From an uncultured Lysobacterales bacterium (GTDB lineage Bacteria > Pseudomonadota > Gammaproteobacteria > Xanthomonadales > SZUA-36), in the NCBI GenBank assembly GCA_937995275.1, contig CALKKN010000226.1, positions 1 to 8,274 on the forward strand: a DNA stretch of 8,274 nucleotides, written 5' to 3'. Below the pieces are notes generated by a model that did no database searches, was not told the DNA's origin, and was given only the letters and a program-made list of their open reading frames with translations. Position numbers and translations under genes: made by a program. Below, piece by piece: positions 1 to 5,736 of the stretch; the first letter of the stretch is position 1, and every line of letters starts with the position of its first letter.

Positions 1-1037
1 CCGATGTTGCAGACGATGGCCTGGTGCTTCATGGCGGCCATGTGGTCATGGTTGATCACGTGGTAATTGCCGGTTGCCGTGACAAAGATATCCGCCTTGT
101 CCGCCACATCATCCAGCTTGACCACGCGGAAGCCTTCCATCGCAGCCTGCAAAGCGCAGATCGGGTCGATTTCGGTCACCCAGACCGTCGCGCCGAGGCC
201 TTTGAGGGACTGCGCGCAGCCCTTGCCGACATCGCCGTAGCCGGCCACGACCGCGATCTTGCCCGCGACCATCACGTCGGTCGCCCGCTTGATGCCGTCC
301 ACCAGGGATTCACGGCAGCCGTAAAGGTTGTCGAACTTCGACTTGGTGACCGAGTCGTTCACGTTGATGGCCGGGAACGGCAACTCGCCCTTGCTCGCCA
401 TCGAATACAGACGCTTCACGCCCGTAGTGGTTTCCTCGGTCACGCCCCGGATGTGCGCGAGCGCCCTGCTGTACCAGCCGGGTCGGGTGTCCAGTCGCTT
501 GCGGATGGAATTGAACAGCGCGACCTCCTCCTCGCTGCCCGGGCTGTCGAGGACCGAAGGGTCCTGCTCCGCCTTCGAACCGAGGTAGAGCAGCAGGGTC
601 GCATCGCCGCCGTCGTCAAGGATCATGTTGGCGAAATCCTCGTCGTTTTCGCCCGGCCCCCAGTCGAAAATCCGGTGGGTGAATTCCCAGTATTCATCCA
701 GGGTTTCGCCCTTGTAGGCGAATACCGGCGTACCGCCGGCGGCAATGGCGGCGGCGGCATGGTCCTGGGTCGAGTAGATGTTGCAGGACGCCCAGCGCAC
801 CTCCGCTCCCAGCGCGGTCAGCGTTTCGATCAGCATCGCCGTCTGAATCGTCATGTGCAGGCTCCCCGCAATGCGGGTGCCACGCAGGGGCTGTTCACCG
901 GCATAGTCCTCGCGCAGCGTCATCAGGCCCGGCATCTCGGATTCCGCGATGGCGATTTCGCGACGCCCGAACTCGGCCTGGCCGATATCCGCTACGTAGT
1001 AATCGTGCTTCTTCAATTCTTCAATGACAGCGCTCAC
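1..1037 (-). CDS. ahcY: Adenosylhomocysteinase (SAH hydrolase), C-terminus cut by window edge
   Basis: Cytosolic NAD-dependent enzyme that splits S-adenosylhomocysteine into adenosine and homocysteine, relieving product inhibition of methyltransferases. The reading frame gives 345 complete codons and runs off the left edge; the family is usually about 430-470 residues, so roughly the last quarter is missing. Visible: N-terminal [24 protein letters not shown] with substrate-site His61; ILDDGGDAT (D141/D142); EETTTG (E202); [11 protein letters not shown] with the lysine and aspartate equivalent to the catalytic pair of the human enzyme (K232, D236); and the NAD-binding glycine loop GYGDVGKG (266-273). 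A segment of about 40 residues around [18 protein letters not shown] is typical of the longer bacterial form. The start is GTG at 1037, giving (M)[14 protein letters not shown], with a GGAGG ribosome site 8 nt upstream. It lies 29 nt after metK in the same direction. Identification is near certain; the start is very likely. Confidence 0.97.
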   Translation of the reverse strand, partial: MSAVIEELKKHDYYVADIGQAEFGRREIAIAESEMPGLMTLREDYAGEQPLRGTRIAGSLHMTIQTAMLIETLTALGAEVRWASCNIYSTQDHAAAAIAAGGTPVFAYKGETLDEYWEFTHRIFDWGPGENDEDFANMILDDGGDATLLLYLGSKAEQDPSVLDSPGSEEEVALFNSIRKRLDTRPGWYSRALAHIRGVTEETTTGVKRLYSMASKGELPFPAINVNDSVTKSKFDNLYGCRESLVDGIKRATDVMVAGKIAVVAGYGDVGKGCAQSLKGLGATVWVTEIDPICALQAAMEGFRVVKLDDVADKADIFVTATGNYHVINHDHMAAMKHQAIVCNI

Positions 1038-1045
1038 AGTGTGTT

Positions 1046-1050
1046 CCTCC
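1046..1050 (-). promoter_or_regulatory. Ribosome binding site deciding the GTG start of ahcY
   Basis: On the minus strand GGAGG lies 8 nt before the GTG at 1037. This supports GTG as the real start although no ATG is nearby. The metK-ahcY gap is only 29 nt, so it has no room for a SAH riboswitch between the two genes. Confidence 0.75.
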
Positions 1051-1066
1051 AAGACGAATTCAGTTA

Positions 1067-2230
1067 TCAGAGTGCGGCCGCGGAGCGAATGTGCTCGACG
1101 CGGTCGACCTTCTCCCAGCTGACGTTGAGATCCTCCCGGCCAAAGTGGCCGTAGGCGGCCAGGGGGCGGTACATGGGTTGGATCAGGTTCAGCATCTTGA
1201 TGATGCTGTAGGGCCTGAGATCGAACTCCTGGCGGACGATCTGCTCGATCTTCTTCACCGGAATGTGCTCGGTGCCGAACGTTTCGACGCTGACCGAAGT
1301 GGGTTCCGCCAGACCGATGGCGTAGGACACCTGGATTTCGATCCGGTCCGCCAACCCGGCGGCGACGATGTTCTTGGCCACGTAGCGGCAGGCGTAGGCC
1401 GCGGAGCGGTCCACCTTCGAGGGATCCTTTCCGGAGAAGGCGCCGCCTCCGTGGCGCGCCATGCCGCCGTACGTGTCGACGATGATCTTGCGCCCGGTCA
1501 GGCCGGCATCGCCCACGGGGCCGCCGATCTCGAAGCGGCCGGTCGGATTGATATGGTACTTGGTGTTGCCGTTGAGCCACTCGGTCGGCAGCACCGGCTT
1601 GATGATTTCCTCCATCACCAGTTCCCGCAGGTCCGACTGCGAGGAGTCCTTGCTGTGTTGGGAGGAGAGCACGACCGCGTCGATGCCGGCGGGCCTGCCG
1701 TCCTCGTAGCGAAAGGTCACCTGGCTTTTTGCATCCGGCCGCAGATGTCGCTTGCCATCGGGGTTCGTACGGCGGACGACGCTCTGCCGCTTCACGAGCT
1801 CGTGGGCATAGTAGATCGGCGCCGGCATCAGGACTTCGGTTTCGTTCGTGGCGTAGCCGAACATCAGCCCCTGGTCGCCCGCGCCCTGGTCCTCGGGCCG
1901 TTCGCGCGAGACGCCCTGCTTGATGTCGGGCGACTGCTTGCCAATGATGTTCATGACCGCGCAGGTGTGGCCATCGAAACCCACATCGGAAGAGTCATAG
2001 CCGATGTCCACGATCACCTTGCGTATCAGGTCCTCGAGATCCACCCAGGCACTGGTCGTGATCTCGCCGCCGACAATGGCGACGCCCGTTTTGATGAACG
2101 TCTCACAGGCCACGTGGGCCTCCCGGTCCTGTTCCAGAATTGAATCCAGGACCGCGTCGGAAATCTGGTCGGCAACCTTGTCCGGGTGACCTTCGGATAC
2201 CGATTCCGATGTAAACAGATAACTATGCAT
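1067..2230 (-). CDS. metK: S-adenosylmethionine synthetase
   Basis: Makes S-adenosylmethionine from methionine and ATP in the cytosol; the family works as a tetramer with Mg2+ and K+. The 387-residue product has the normal family length. Signature pieces are present: [11 protein letters not shown] with the GHPDK motif (14-18), the [12 protein letters not shown] signature (116-127), and the glycine-rich phosphate-binding GGGAFSGKD (261-269). The C-terminal AAYGHFGRE is also typical. The ATG at 2230 has a GAGGGAA-like ribosome site close upstream. The gene ends in tandem in-frame stops, TGA then TAA. It is the first gene of a two-gene operon with ahcY, so synthesis of SAM and removal of SAH would be made together. 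It is divergent from nhaB. No MetJ-type operator was seen upstream. Confidence 0.99.
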   Translation of the reverse strand: MHSYLFTSESVSEGHPDKVADQISDAVLDSILEQDREAHVACETFIKTGVAIVGGEITTSAWVDLEDLIRKVIVDIGYDSSDVGFDGHTCAVMNIIGKQSPDIKQGVSRERPEDQGAGDQGLMFGYATNETEVLMPAPIYYAHELVKRQSVVRRTNPDGKRHLRPDAKSQVTFRYEDGRPAGIDAVVLSSQHSKDSSQSDLRELVMEEIIKPVLPTEWLNGNTKYHINPTGRFEIGGPVGDAGLTGRKIIVDTYGGMARHGGGAFSGKDPSKVDRSAAYACRYVAKNIVAAGLADRIEIQVSYAIGLAEPTSVSVETFGTEHIPVKKIEQIVRQEFDLRPYSIIKMLNLIQPMYRPLAAYGHFGREDLNVSWEKVDRVEHIRSAAAL

Positions 2231-2271
2231 GACACTTCCCTCTCGTGGCGGGCACGGCCCGGCCGACGGTT

Positions 2272-2277
2272 AGTATA
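2272..2277 (-). promoter_or_regulatory. Possible -10 element of the metK-ahcY promoter
   Basis: On the minus strand TATACT (5 of 6 to TATAAT) lies about 42 nt before the metK ATG. At 17-nt spacing the upstream hexamer is ATCTCC, a poor -35, so the promoter may be weak or activator dependent. The predicted leader is only about 35 nt, too short for a SAM riboswitch. Confidence 0.35.
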
Positions 2278-2299
2278 TCCTTCAATCAAGATAAGGAGA

Positions 2300-2305
2300 T
2301 ATATT
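2300..2305 (+). promoter_or_regulatory. Possible -10 element of the nhaB promoter
   Basis: TATATT (5 of 6 to TATAAT) faces nhaB in the AT-rich patch. An overlapping alternative is TTCAAT (2281-2286) with TTTTAT (2304-2309) at 17-nt spacing. Either choice would give nhaB a leader of about 110-120 nt that includes the 2356-2378 hairpin. No good -35 fixes the choice. Confidence 0.3.
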
Positions 2306-2355
2306 TTATCGGAAGCTTGGCTGGAACGCAAAGCACCGGCCATCGCGCTGCAAGG

Positions 2356-2378
2356 CGGAACTGGCACAAACCGTTCCG
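2356..2378 (+). other. Hairpin in the presumed nhaB leader
   Basis: CGGAAC (2356-2361) and GTTCCG (2373-2378) form a perfect 6-bp inverted repeat. It extends by two G-C pairs inside if T2362 is bulged, leaving a 6-nt loop. A second pairing, CTGGCA (2361-2366) with TGCCAG (2391-2396), uses overlapping bases, so the two folds exclude each other. No run of T follows, so this is not a standard intrinsic terminator. Function is unknown. Confidence 0.4.
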
Positions 2379-2416
2379 AACACATAGAATTGCCAGCTGT
2401 CACGCCCTCGCCTTCC

Positions 2417-2421
2417 GGAGG
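2417..2421 (+). promoter_or_regulatory. Ribosome binding site deciding the nhaB start
   Basis: GGAGG lies 7 nt before the ATG at 2429. It supports that start over the many upstream in-frame codons. The protein from this ATG ([15 protein letters not shown]) lines up residue for residue with the E. coli NhaB N-terminus as I recall it. Confidence 0.7.
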
Positions 2422-2428
2422 CACCCCG

Positions 2429-3931
2429 ATGCAAAGAACAATTGGCCGGTCGATGCTGGACAACTTTCTGGGTCCAGTGGCGCGCTGGTACAAGATGACC
2501 ATCATTGGATTCCTGGTCATCAATCCGTTCATCCTCTGGACGATGGGGCCTTTCATCGCCGGCTGGGTGCTGGTAGGCCAGTTCATCTTCTGCCTGGCCA
2601 TGGCGCTGAAGTGCTACCCGCTGCAACCCGGGGGGTTGCTTGCGATTCAAGCAGTGGTGCTGGGCATGACGAGTCCGCACACGGTGTATCACGAGGCCGA
2701 GACCAACTTTGCCGTGATCCTGCTGCTGATCTTCATGGTTGCCGGCATTTTTTTCCTGAAGGATCTGCTGCTCTTCATCTTCACCAAGATCCTGATCCGC
2801 ATCCGCTCGAAGATGATCCTGTCGCTGATGTTCTGCTTCACGTCGGCAGTCCTCTCCGCGTTCCTCGACGCCTTGACCGTCACCGCGGTGATCATCACGG
2901 TTGCCGCCGGCCTGTACGCGGTCTACCACAAAGTCACTTCGGGCAAGGGATTCGACGAGGATCACGACCATGCCGACGATCCCGGCATCGGCAACGAGAC
3001 CCGCGCCGACCTGGAGGATTTCCGGGCTTTCCTGCGCAACCTGATGATGCACGGCGCCGTAGGGACGGCCCTGGGCGGGGTCTGCACACTGGTAGGCGAA
3101 CCGCAGAACCTGCTCATCGGCGAGATCGCGGGCTGGGAGTTCATCGAGTTCTTCCTGAGGGTGGCGCCCATCAGCCTGCCGGTATTCGTGGTCGGAATGC
3201 TGACCTGCCTTGCGGTCGAAAAATTCAGGATACTGGGCTACGGGGCGGAGATGCCGGCTGCCGCTCGCCACATCCTGGAGGAATACGACCGCATCGAGGA
3301 CAGCAAACGGACCTCCAGTCAGAGCGCTGCGCTGGTCATGCAGGCGATCGTCGCGCTGTTCCTGGTGGTGGCGCTGGCCTTCCACTGGGCCGCGGTCGGC
3401 CTGATCGGCCTGAGCGTGATCGTCCTGGCCACAGCCATGACGGGTATCGTGGAGGAGCACCAGCTGGGGCATGCGTTTTCGGAAGCGCTGCCATTCACCG
3501 CGTTGCTCGTGGTGTTTTTTGCGATCGTCGGCGTCATCCACGACCAGGACCTGTTCCTGCCGGTTATCGATTTCGTTTTCACGCTCGATCAGAACGCCCA
3601 GGTCCCGGTGTTCTATCTGGCAAACGGCTTGCTGTCGGCGATCTCCGACAACGTGTTCGTCGCAACGGTGTACATCAACGAAGTCAAGGCGGCCCTTGAC
3701 GCGGGTGAGATAACCCGGGAACATTTCGATAATCTGGCGGTGGCCATCAACACCGGCACCAACATACCCTCGGTGGCGACGCCGAACGGCCAGGCGGCAT
3801 TTCTGTTCCTGCTGACTTCTGCACTGGCGCCGCTGATTCGGCTCGGCTACGGACGCATGGTCGTGCTGGCCCTGCCCTACACGATAACGATGACCATCGC
3901 CGGCCTGCTGGCCACGATTTACATGGTGTAG
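2429..3931 (+). CDS. nhaB: Na+/H+ antiporter NhaB
   Basis: Inner-membrane antiporter that expels sodium in exchange for protons, giving salt and alkali tolerance. The product is 500 residues; E. coli NhaB is 513. NhaB-specific stretches include [12 protein letters not shown] near the start, [17 protein letters not shown] (57-73), [12 protein letters not shown] (143-154, with the membrane aspartate D147), [18 protein letters not shown] (212-229), LSAISDNVF (402-410) and [18 protein letters not shown] (441-458). Many hydrophobic segments run through its length. An acidic, histidine-containing cytoplasmic-type loop ([11 protein letters not shown], 174-184) follows the helix after LDALT; E. coli also has an acidic loop there. 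The start at ATG 2429 is set by GGAGG. The frame ends about a dozen residues earlier than E. coli, and its TAG stop falls in a REP-like motif. It is divergent from metK and convergent with the glyoxalase-like gene, so it is probably a single-gene transcript. Confidence 0.98.
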   Translation: MQRTIGRSMLDNFLGPVARWYKMTIIGFLVINPFILWTMGPFIAGWVLVGQFIFCLAMALKCYPLQPGGLLAIQAVVLGMTSPHTVYHEAETNFAVILLLIFMVAGIFFLKDLLLFIFTKILIRIRSKMILSLMFCFTSAVLSAFLDALTVTAVIITVAAGLYAVYHKVTSGKGFDEDHDHADDPGIGNETRADLEDFRAFLRNLMMHGAVGTALGGVCTLVGEPQNLLIGEIAGWEFIEFFLRVAPISLPVFVVGMLTCLAVEKFRILGYGAEMPAAARHILEEYDRIEDSKRTSSQSAALVMQAIVALFLVVALAFHWAAVGLIGLSVIVLATAMTGIVEEHQLGHAFSEALPFTALLVVFFAIVGVIHDQDLFLPVIDFVFTLDQNAQVPVFYLANGLLSAISDNVFVATVYINEVKAALDAGEITREHFDNLAVAINTGTNIPSVATPNGQAAFLFLLTSALAPLIRLGYGRMVVLALPYTITMTIAGLLATIYMV

Positions 3932-3953
3932 GAGCGGCTGTGGGAGCGACGCC
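3927..3953 (+). repeat. REP-like tandem motif at the nhaB stop codon
   Basis: Two directly adjacent 12-mers, TGTAGGAGCGGC (3927-3938) and TGTGGGAGCGAC (3939-3950), match at 10 of 12 bases. Both carry a GTRG head followed by GAGCG. In Pseudomonas, Xanthomonas and relatives, REP elements handled by RAYT transposases begin with GTAG or GTGG followed by a hairpin. Here the usual hairpin is not complete, so this may be a remnant or two truncated heads. The nhaB TAG stop (3929-3931) is part of the first copy. It fills almost the whole 22-nt gap before the convergent gene. Confidence 0.5.
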
Positions 3954-4373
3954 CTACCAGGCCCCGGAGTTTTCCATGGAGGCCCACGGCTCGCGCGGCG
4001 GCAGGGCATCGCCCTTTTGCAGCAACTCGATCGAGATGCCGTCGGGCGAACGTACGAACACCATGCGGCCGTCGCGGGGCGGCCGGTTGATCGTGACGCC
4101 ACCGTCCGACAGCTTCTCGCAGGCCGCGTAGATGTCATCCACGGCGTATGCCAGGTGGCCAAAGTTGCGGCCGCCGGTATATTCCTCGGGATCCCAGTTG
4201 TAGGTCAGTTCAACCTGAGCCTCCTCGTCGCCGGCCGCCGCAAGGAAAACCAGCGTGTAGCGTCCCTGGGGCACGTCGCTGCGGCGCAGCTCAACCAGCC
4301 CCAGCTTGTTGCAGTAAAAATCCAGGGATTCCTCGAGGTCACTGACACGCACCATGGTGTGGAGATATTTCAT
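3954..4373 (-). CDS. gloA: Glyoxalase I-like VOC protein (lactoylglutathione lyase)
   Basis: Predicted cytosolic metalloenzyme of the vicinal oxygen chelate fold, converting the methylglyoxal-glutathione adduct to S-lactoylglutathione. The 139-residue product is close to E. coli GloA (135). It shows the two-module layout and all four expected metal ligands: H5 (KYLHTMVRV), E55 (QVELTYNW), H73 ([10 protein letters not shown]) and E116 (ISIELLQKG). [10 protein letters not shown] (17-26) and [12 protein letters not shown] (107-118) are typical. A C-terminal tail ending [12 protein letters not shown] differs from enteric GloA and points to a proteobacterial side branch, so the exact substrate is less certain than the fold. 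The start is ATG at 4373 with GGAG upstream; the longer open frame to 4454 lacks homology and would overlap the neighbouring promoter. It is convergent with nhaB (22 nt) and divergent from the 4446 gene. Confidence 0.88.
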   Translation of the reverse strand: MKYLHTMVRVSDLEESLDFYCNKLGLVELRRSDVPQGRYTLVFLAAAGDEEAQVELTYNWDPEEYTGGRNFGHLAYAVDDIYAACEKLSDGGVTINRPPRDGRMVFVRSPDGISIELLQKGDALPPREPWASMENSGAW

Positions 4374-4400
4374 CGACTCGCTCCGAGGGGTAACATGGAA

Positions 4401-4406
4401 AGTGTA
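4401..4406 (-). promoter_or_regulatory. Possible -10 element of the glyoxalase-like gene
   Basis: On the minus strand TACACT lies 27 nt before the ATG, with a GTGATT-like -35 about 18 nt upstream. Both are partial matches. The -35 would sit inside the inverted repeat at 4417-4435, so that repeat could be an operator for this gene. Confidence 0.35.
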
Positions 4407-4416
4407 GCCTGCCTGA

Positions 4417-4435
4417 CGGGGGCGAATCACCCCCG
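4417..4435. other. GC-rich inverted repeat between divergent genes
   Basis: CGGGGG (4417-4422) and CCCCCG (4430-4435) are perfect arms around the 7-nt loop CGAATCA. In plus-strand RNA the hairpin would end just at the GAGGAG ribosome site of the 4446 gene; in DNA it overlaps the proposed -35 of the minus-strand gene. No T run follows, so it is not a typical terminator. It may be an operator or a translation control element, or chance in GC-rich DNA. Confidence 0.4.
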
Positions 4436-4440
4436 AGGAG
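4435..4440 (+). promoter_or_regulatory. Ribosome binding site of the 4446 gene
   Basis: GAGGAG lies 5 nt before the GTG at 4446. A rival start, ATG at 4395, has its own GAGGGG 4 nt upstream and would add 17 residues with little character. The GTG start is preferred because it leaves room for a promoter between the divergent genes. Confidence 0.5.
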
Positions 4441-4445
4441 CCCGT

Positions 4446-4814
4446 GTGACACAAAGTGCCAGCCGCAACCCCCGCCTCGAACTACTGCGCGAGGCCGTTG
4501 TCCTGCAGCTGAAGCTGCTGGTCGACGGCCTGAGGGATGCGATTTTGATTCCCATTTCGCTGGTGGCCACCCTGATCGGCCTGATTCGCGGCGGACCCGA
4601 TTGTGATCGGGAGTACCGCAGGGTCATCAAGCTGGGCCGGCGCAGCGAACGCTGGATCAACCTGTTCGGGCACCAGCGGCCGCTGCCCAAATCCGGCGCC
4701 GCCGGTTCCATCGATACCCTACTGGAGCAGGTCGAAAGCACGGTAGTGGAGCAGTACCAGAAGGGGCGGAAACCGACTGGCGATGCGCAGGGAGATTCGA
4801 GCCCCCGCGAATAG
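4446..4814 (+). CDS. Unrecognised small protein with one likely membrane segment
   Basis: I do not recognise a characterised family. From GTG 4446 the product has 122 residues: a charged amphipathic helix-like stretch ([21 protein letters not shown], 11-31, with one residue left out of no significance); a hydrophobic segment [15 protein letters not shown] (33-47) that could cross or dip into the membrane; a basic region with [16 protein letters not shown] (56-70) followed by INLFG; and a polar C-terminal tail rich in Q, S, G and E. Short motifs such as [12 protein letters not shown] and [12 protein letters not shown] look evolutionarily constrained rather than random, and the reading frame is the best of the six here. 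It is divergent from the glyoxalase-like gene and convergent with the CBS gene, so it is probably transcribed alone. An inner-membrane-associated protein with a basic cytoplasmic region is the safest description. Confidence 0.75.
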   Translation: MTQSASRNPRLELLREAVVLQLKLLVDGLRDAILIPISLVATLIGLIRGGPDCDREYRRVIKLGRRSERWINLFGHQRPLPKSGAAGSIDTLLEQVESTVVEQYQKGRKPTGDAQGDSSPRE

Positions 4815-4872
4815 CGGACGAGAGCACGATACGCTTCGGGGAAGAACCCAGCCGCGGCCAAGGCAATGTCAT

Positions 4873-4903
4873 CCGGTCGAACTTCCCTGCCCGGTTCGAC
4901 CGG
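4873..4903. terminator. Perfect 10-bp inverted repeat in a convergent gap (possible bidirectional terminator)
   Basis: CCGGTCGAAC (4873-4882) and GTTCGACCGG (4894-4903) are perfect inverted arms around an 11-nt loop, in the 108-nt gap between the 4446 gene and the CBS gene, which converge. A second stem, CTGCCCGG (4887-4894... arm) with CCGGGGCAG and one bulged G, overlaps the right arm. Neither strand has a T run after the hairpin, so the terminator call rests on position and stem strength only. Confidence 0.45.
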
Positions 4904-4922
4904 GGCAGCAGGGTCGGGGTCG

Positions 4923-5357
4923 TCAGTAGGTTCCGGAAATATAGCTTGAGAGCTGTTCGACCTCGGCTTCCTTCTCCACCAGCATGTGCTTGACCAGGTC
5001 ACCGAGCGAAACGATCCCGACCATCTGCTCGCCATCGAGCACGACAAGGTGCCGGCAACGGCATTCGGTCATCGTCTCCATGGCGTCCCGGGTGGATTCC
5101 ACGGGTGAAACCGTGATCAGGGGCGCGGACATGACGTCATCGACACGGGTGTCCCGCGAAGAGCGGCCTTCCAGAGCGATCTTGCGGAGATAGTCCCGCT
5201 CCGTAAAGATGCCCACCGGCCGGCCACCGTCCTCAATGACCAGCGCGCCGATATTGGCCTGGGACATCGTGCCGATCGCCTCGAGTACCGAGGAACGGCG
5301 TTGCGTGGCCAGTACGGTTCCGCCTTTGCGTTCCAGGACATCCCTGATGTTGGACAT
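4923..5357 (-). CDS. Two-CBS-domain protein
   Basis: A stand-alone pair of CBS domains with no fused enzyme or channel. Such Bateman modules bind adenine nucleotides (AMP, ATP, SAM or NADH in different members) and act as energy or ligand sensors. The 144-residue product contains CBS1 at about 12-62, ending GIFTERDYLRK, and CBS2 at about 76-125, ending GIVSLGDLVK. The T/S-x-x-D ligand signatures (TERD, SLGD) are both intact, so nucleotide binding is expected. A short acidic helix (EKEAEVEQLSSYI) closes the protein. The start is ATG at 5357 with AGGGA upstream. It lies 63 nt after the small membrane protein gene on the same strand but has a likely promoter of its own. The partner protein and ligand cannot be told from sequence. 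Confidence 0.93.
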   Translation of the reverse strand: MSNIRDVLERKGGTVLATQRRSSVLEAIGTMSQANIGALVIEDGGRPVGIFTERDYLRKIALEGRSSRDTRVDDVMSAPLITVSPVESTRDAMETMTECRCRHLVVLDGEQMVGIVSLGDLVKHMLVEKEAEVEQLSSYISGTY

Positions 5358-5384
5358 ATTGATTTCCCTGGCTGCCTTTTTTTC

Positions 5385-5413
5385 ATTCTAGTCGTTGGCC
5401 GCGAAAATTGAAA
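5385..5413 (-). promoter_or_regulatory. Likely promoter of the CBS gene
   Basis: On the minus strand TAGAAT (5 of 6 to TATAAT, 5385-5390) lies 27 nt before the ATG, with TTTCAA (5408-5413) at 17-nt spacing, a 3 of 6 match to TTGACA. Transcription would start in or beside a run of seven A (5377-5383), leaving a leader of about 20 nt. The -35 sits just after the stop codon of the preceding gene. Confidence 0.45.
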
Positions 5414-5420
5414 CGCCGCC

Positions 5421-5732
5421 TCACGGGTCCTCGCTGCGCGAGACGACCTCGTACTCGGCATCGATCACATCGGCCTTCCGCGCCCCGCCTCCGGGCGCCT
5501 GGCCGGTTCCGGTACCGCCACCCGGTCCGCCTGGGCGCGTGGCGCCGTGCCGACGCCGCAGCCACCAGAGCCGCACCGTCAGAAGCAGCCAGCCCAGTAT
5601 GCCCAGCCCCACGGCCAGCACCAGGATGACCAGGCCGAAGAACAACGCGCCGACCAGCGCGGCGACGGCCAACACCGCCGCAATGAGGCGGGCGACCGGA
5701 TTCATCGGCGGAGGGGCCAGGTAGTAGCGCAC
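5421..5732 (-). CDS. Small membrane protein of unknown function
   Basis: The 103-residue product has no recognised function. Residues 15-52 are continuously hydrophobic, long enough for a two-helix hairpin, and are followed by a strongly basic stop (RLWWLRRRHG, 54-63). A glycine/proline-rich linker (68-84) leads to the acidic tail ADVIDAEYEVVSRSEDP. A tail of the form VI-x-x-EYEVV recurs at the end of small proteobacterial membrane proteins as I remember them. The frame opens at GTG 5732, only 4 nt after the permease stop, which suggests translational coupling. An internal ATG at 5705 (MNPVARLI) is the alternative; neither has a strong ribosome site. The basic residues after the helices and the positive-inside rule place the tail in the cytoplasm. 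It could be an accessory subunit of the permease or simply a neighbour. Confidence 0.72.
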   Translation of the reverse strand: MRYYLAPPPMNPVARLIAAVLAVAALVGALFFGLVILVLAVGLGILGWLLLTVRLWWLRRRHGATRPGGPGGGTGTGQAPGGGARKADVIDAEYEVVSRSEDP

Positions 5733-5736
5733 CGGC

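Larger units (their letters stand above)
2231..2428. promoter_or_regulatory. Divergent intergenic region between metK and nhaB
   Basis: This 198-nt gap is the only clear AT-rich patch in this part of the window (about 2271-2310), as expected for back-to-back promoters. Nearer metK it holds a GC-rich odd palindrome, CGGCCCGGCCG (2255-2265), and nearer nhaB a hairpin (2356-2378). The nhaB frame stays open through the whole gap without a convincing start, so no extra gene is called. I could not match any known SAM, SAH or sodium riboswitch by eye. Confidence 0.6.

Noticed and set aside
24..2143. Long plus-strand frames opposite ahcY and metK
   Set aside because: Both minus-strand genes are certain by motif; these frames show only shadow composition.
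2186..2428. N-terminal extension of NhaB, with AAGGAG at 2293-2298 before an in-frame ATT
   Set aside because: There is no normal start codon at the right distance, the residues do not resemble NhaB, and ATG 2429 has a good ribosome site and matches the family N-terminus.
2306..4162. 618-codon minus-strand frame opposite nhaB
   Set aside because: Composition is an antisense shadow of NhaB and it also overlaps the real glyoxalase-like gene in another frame.
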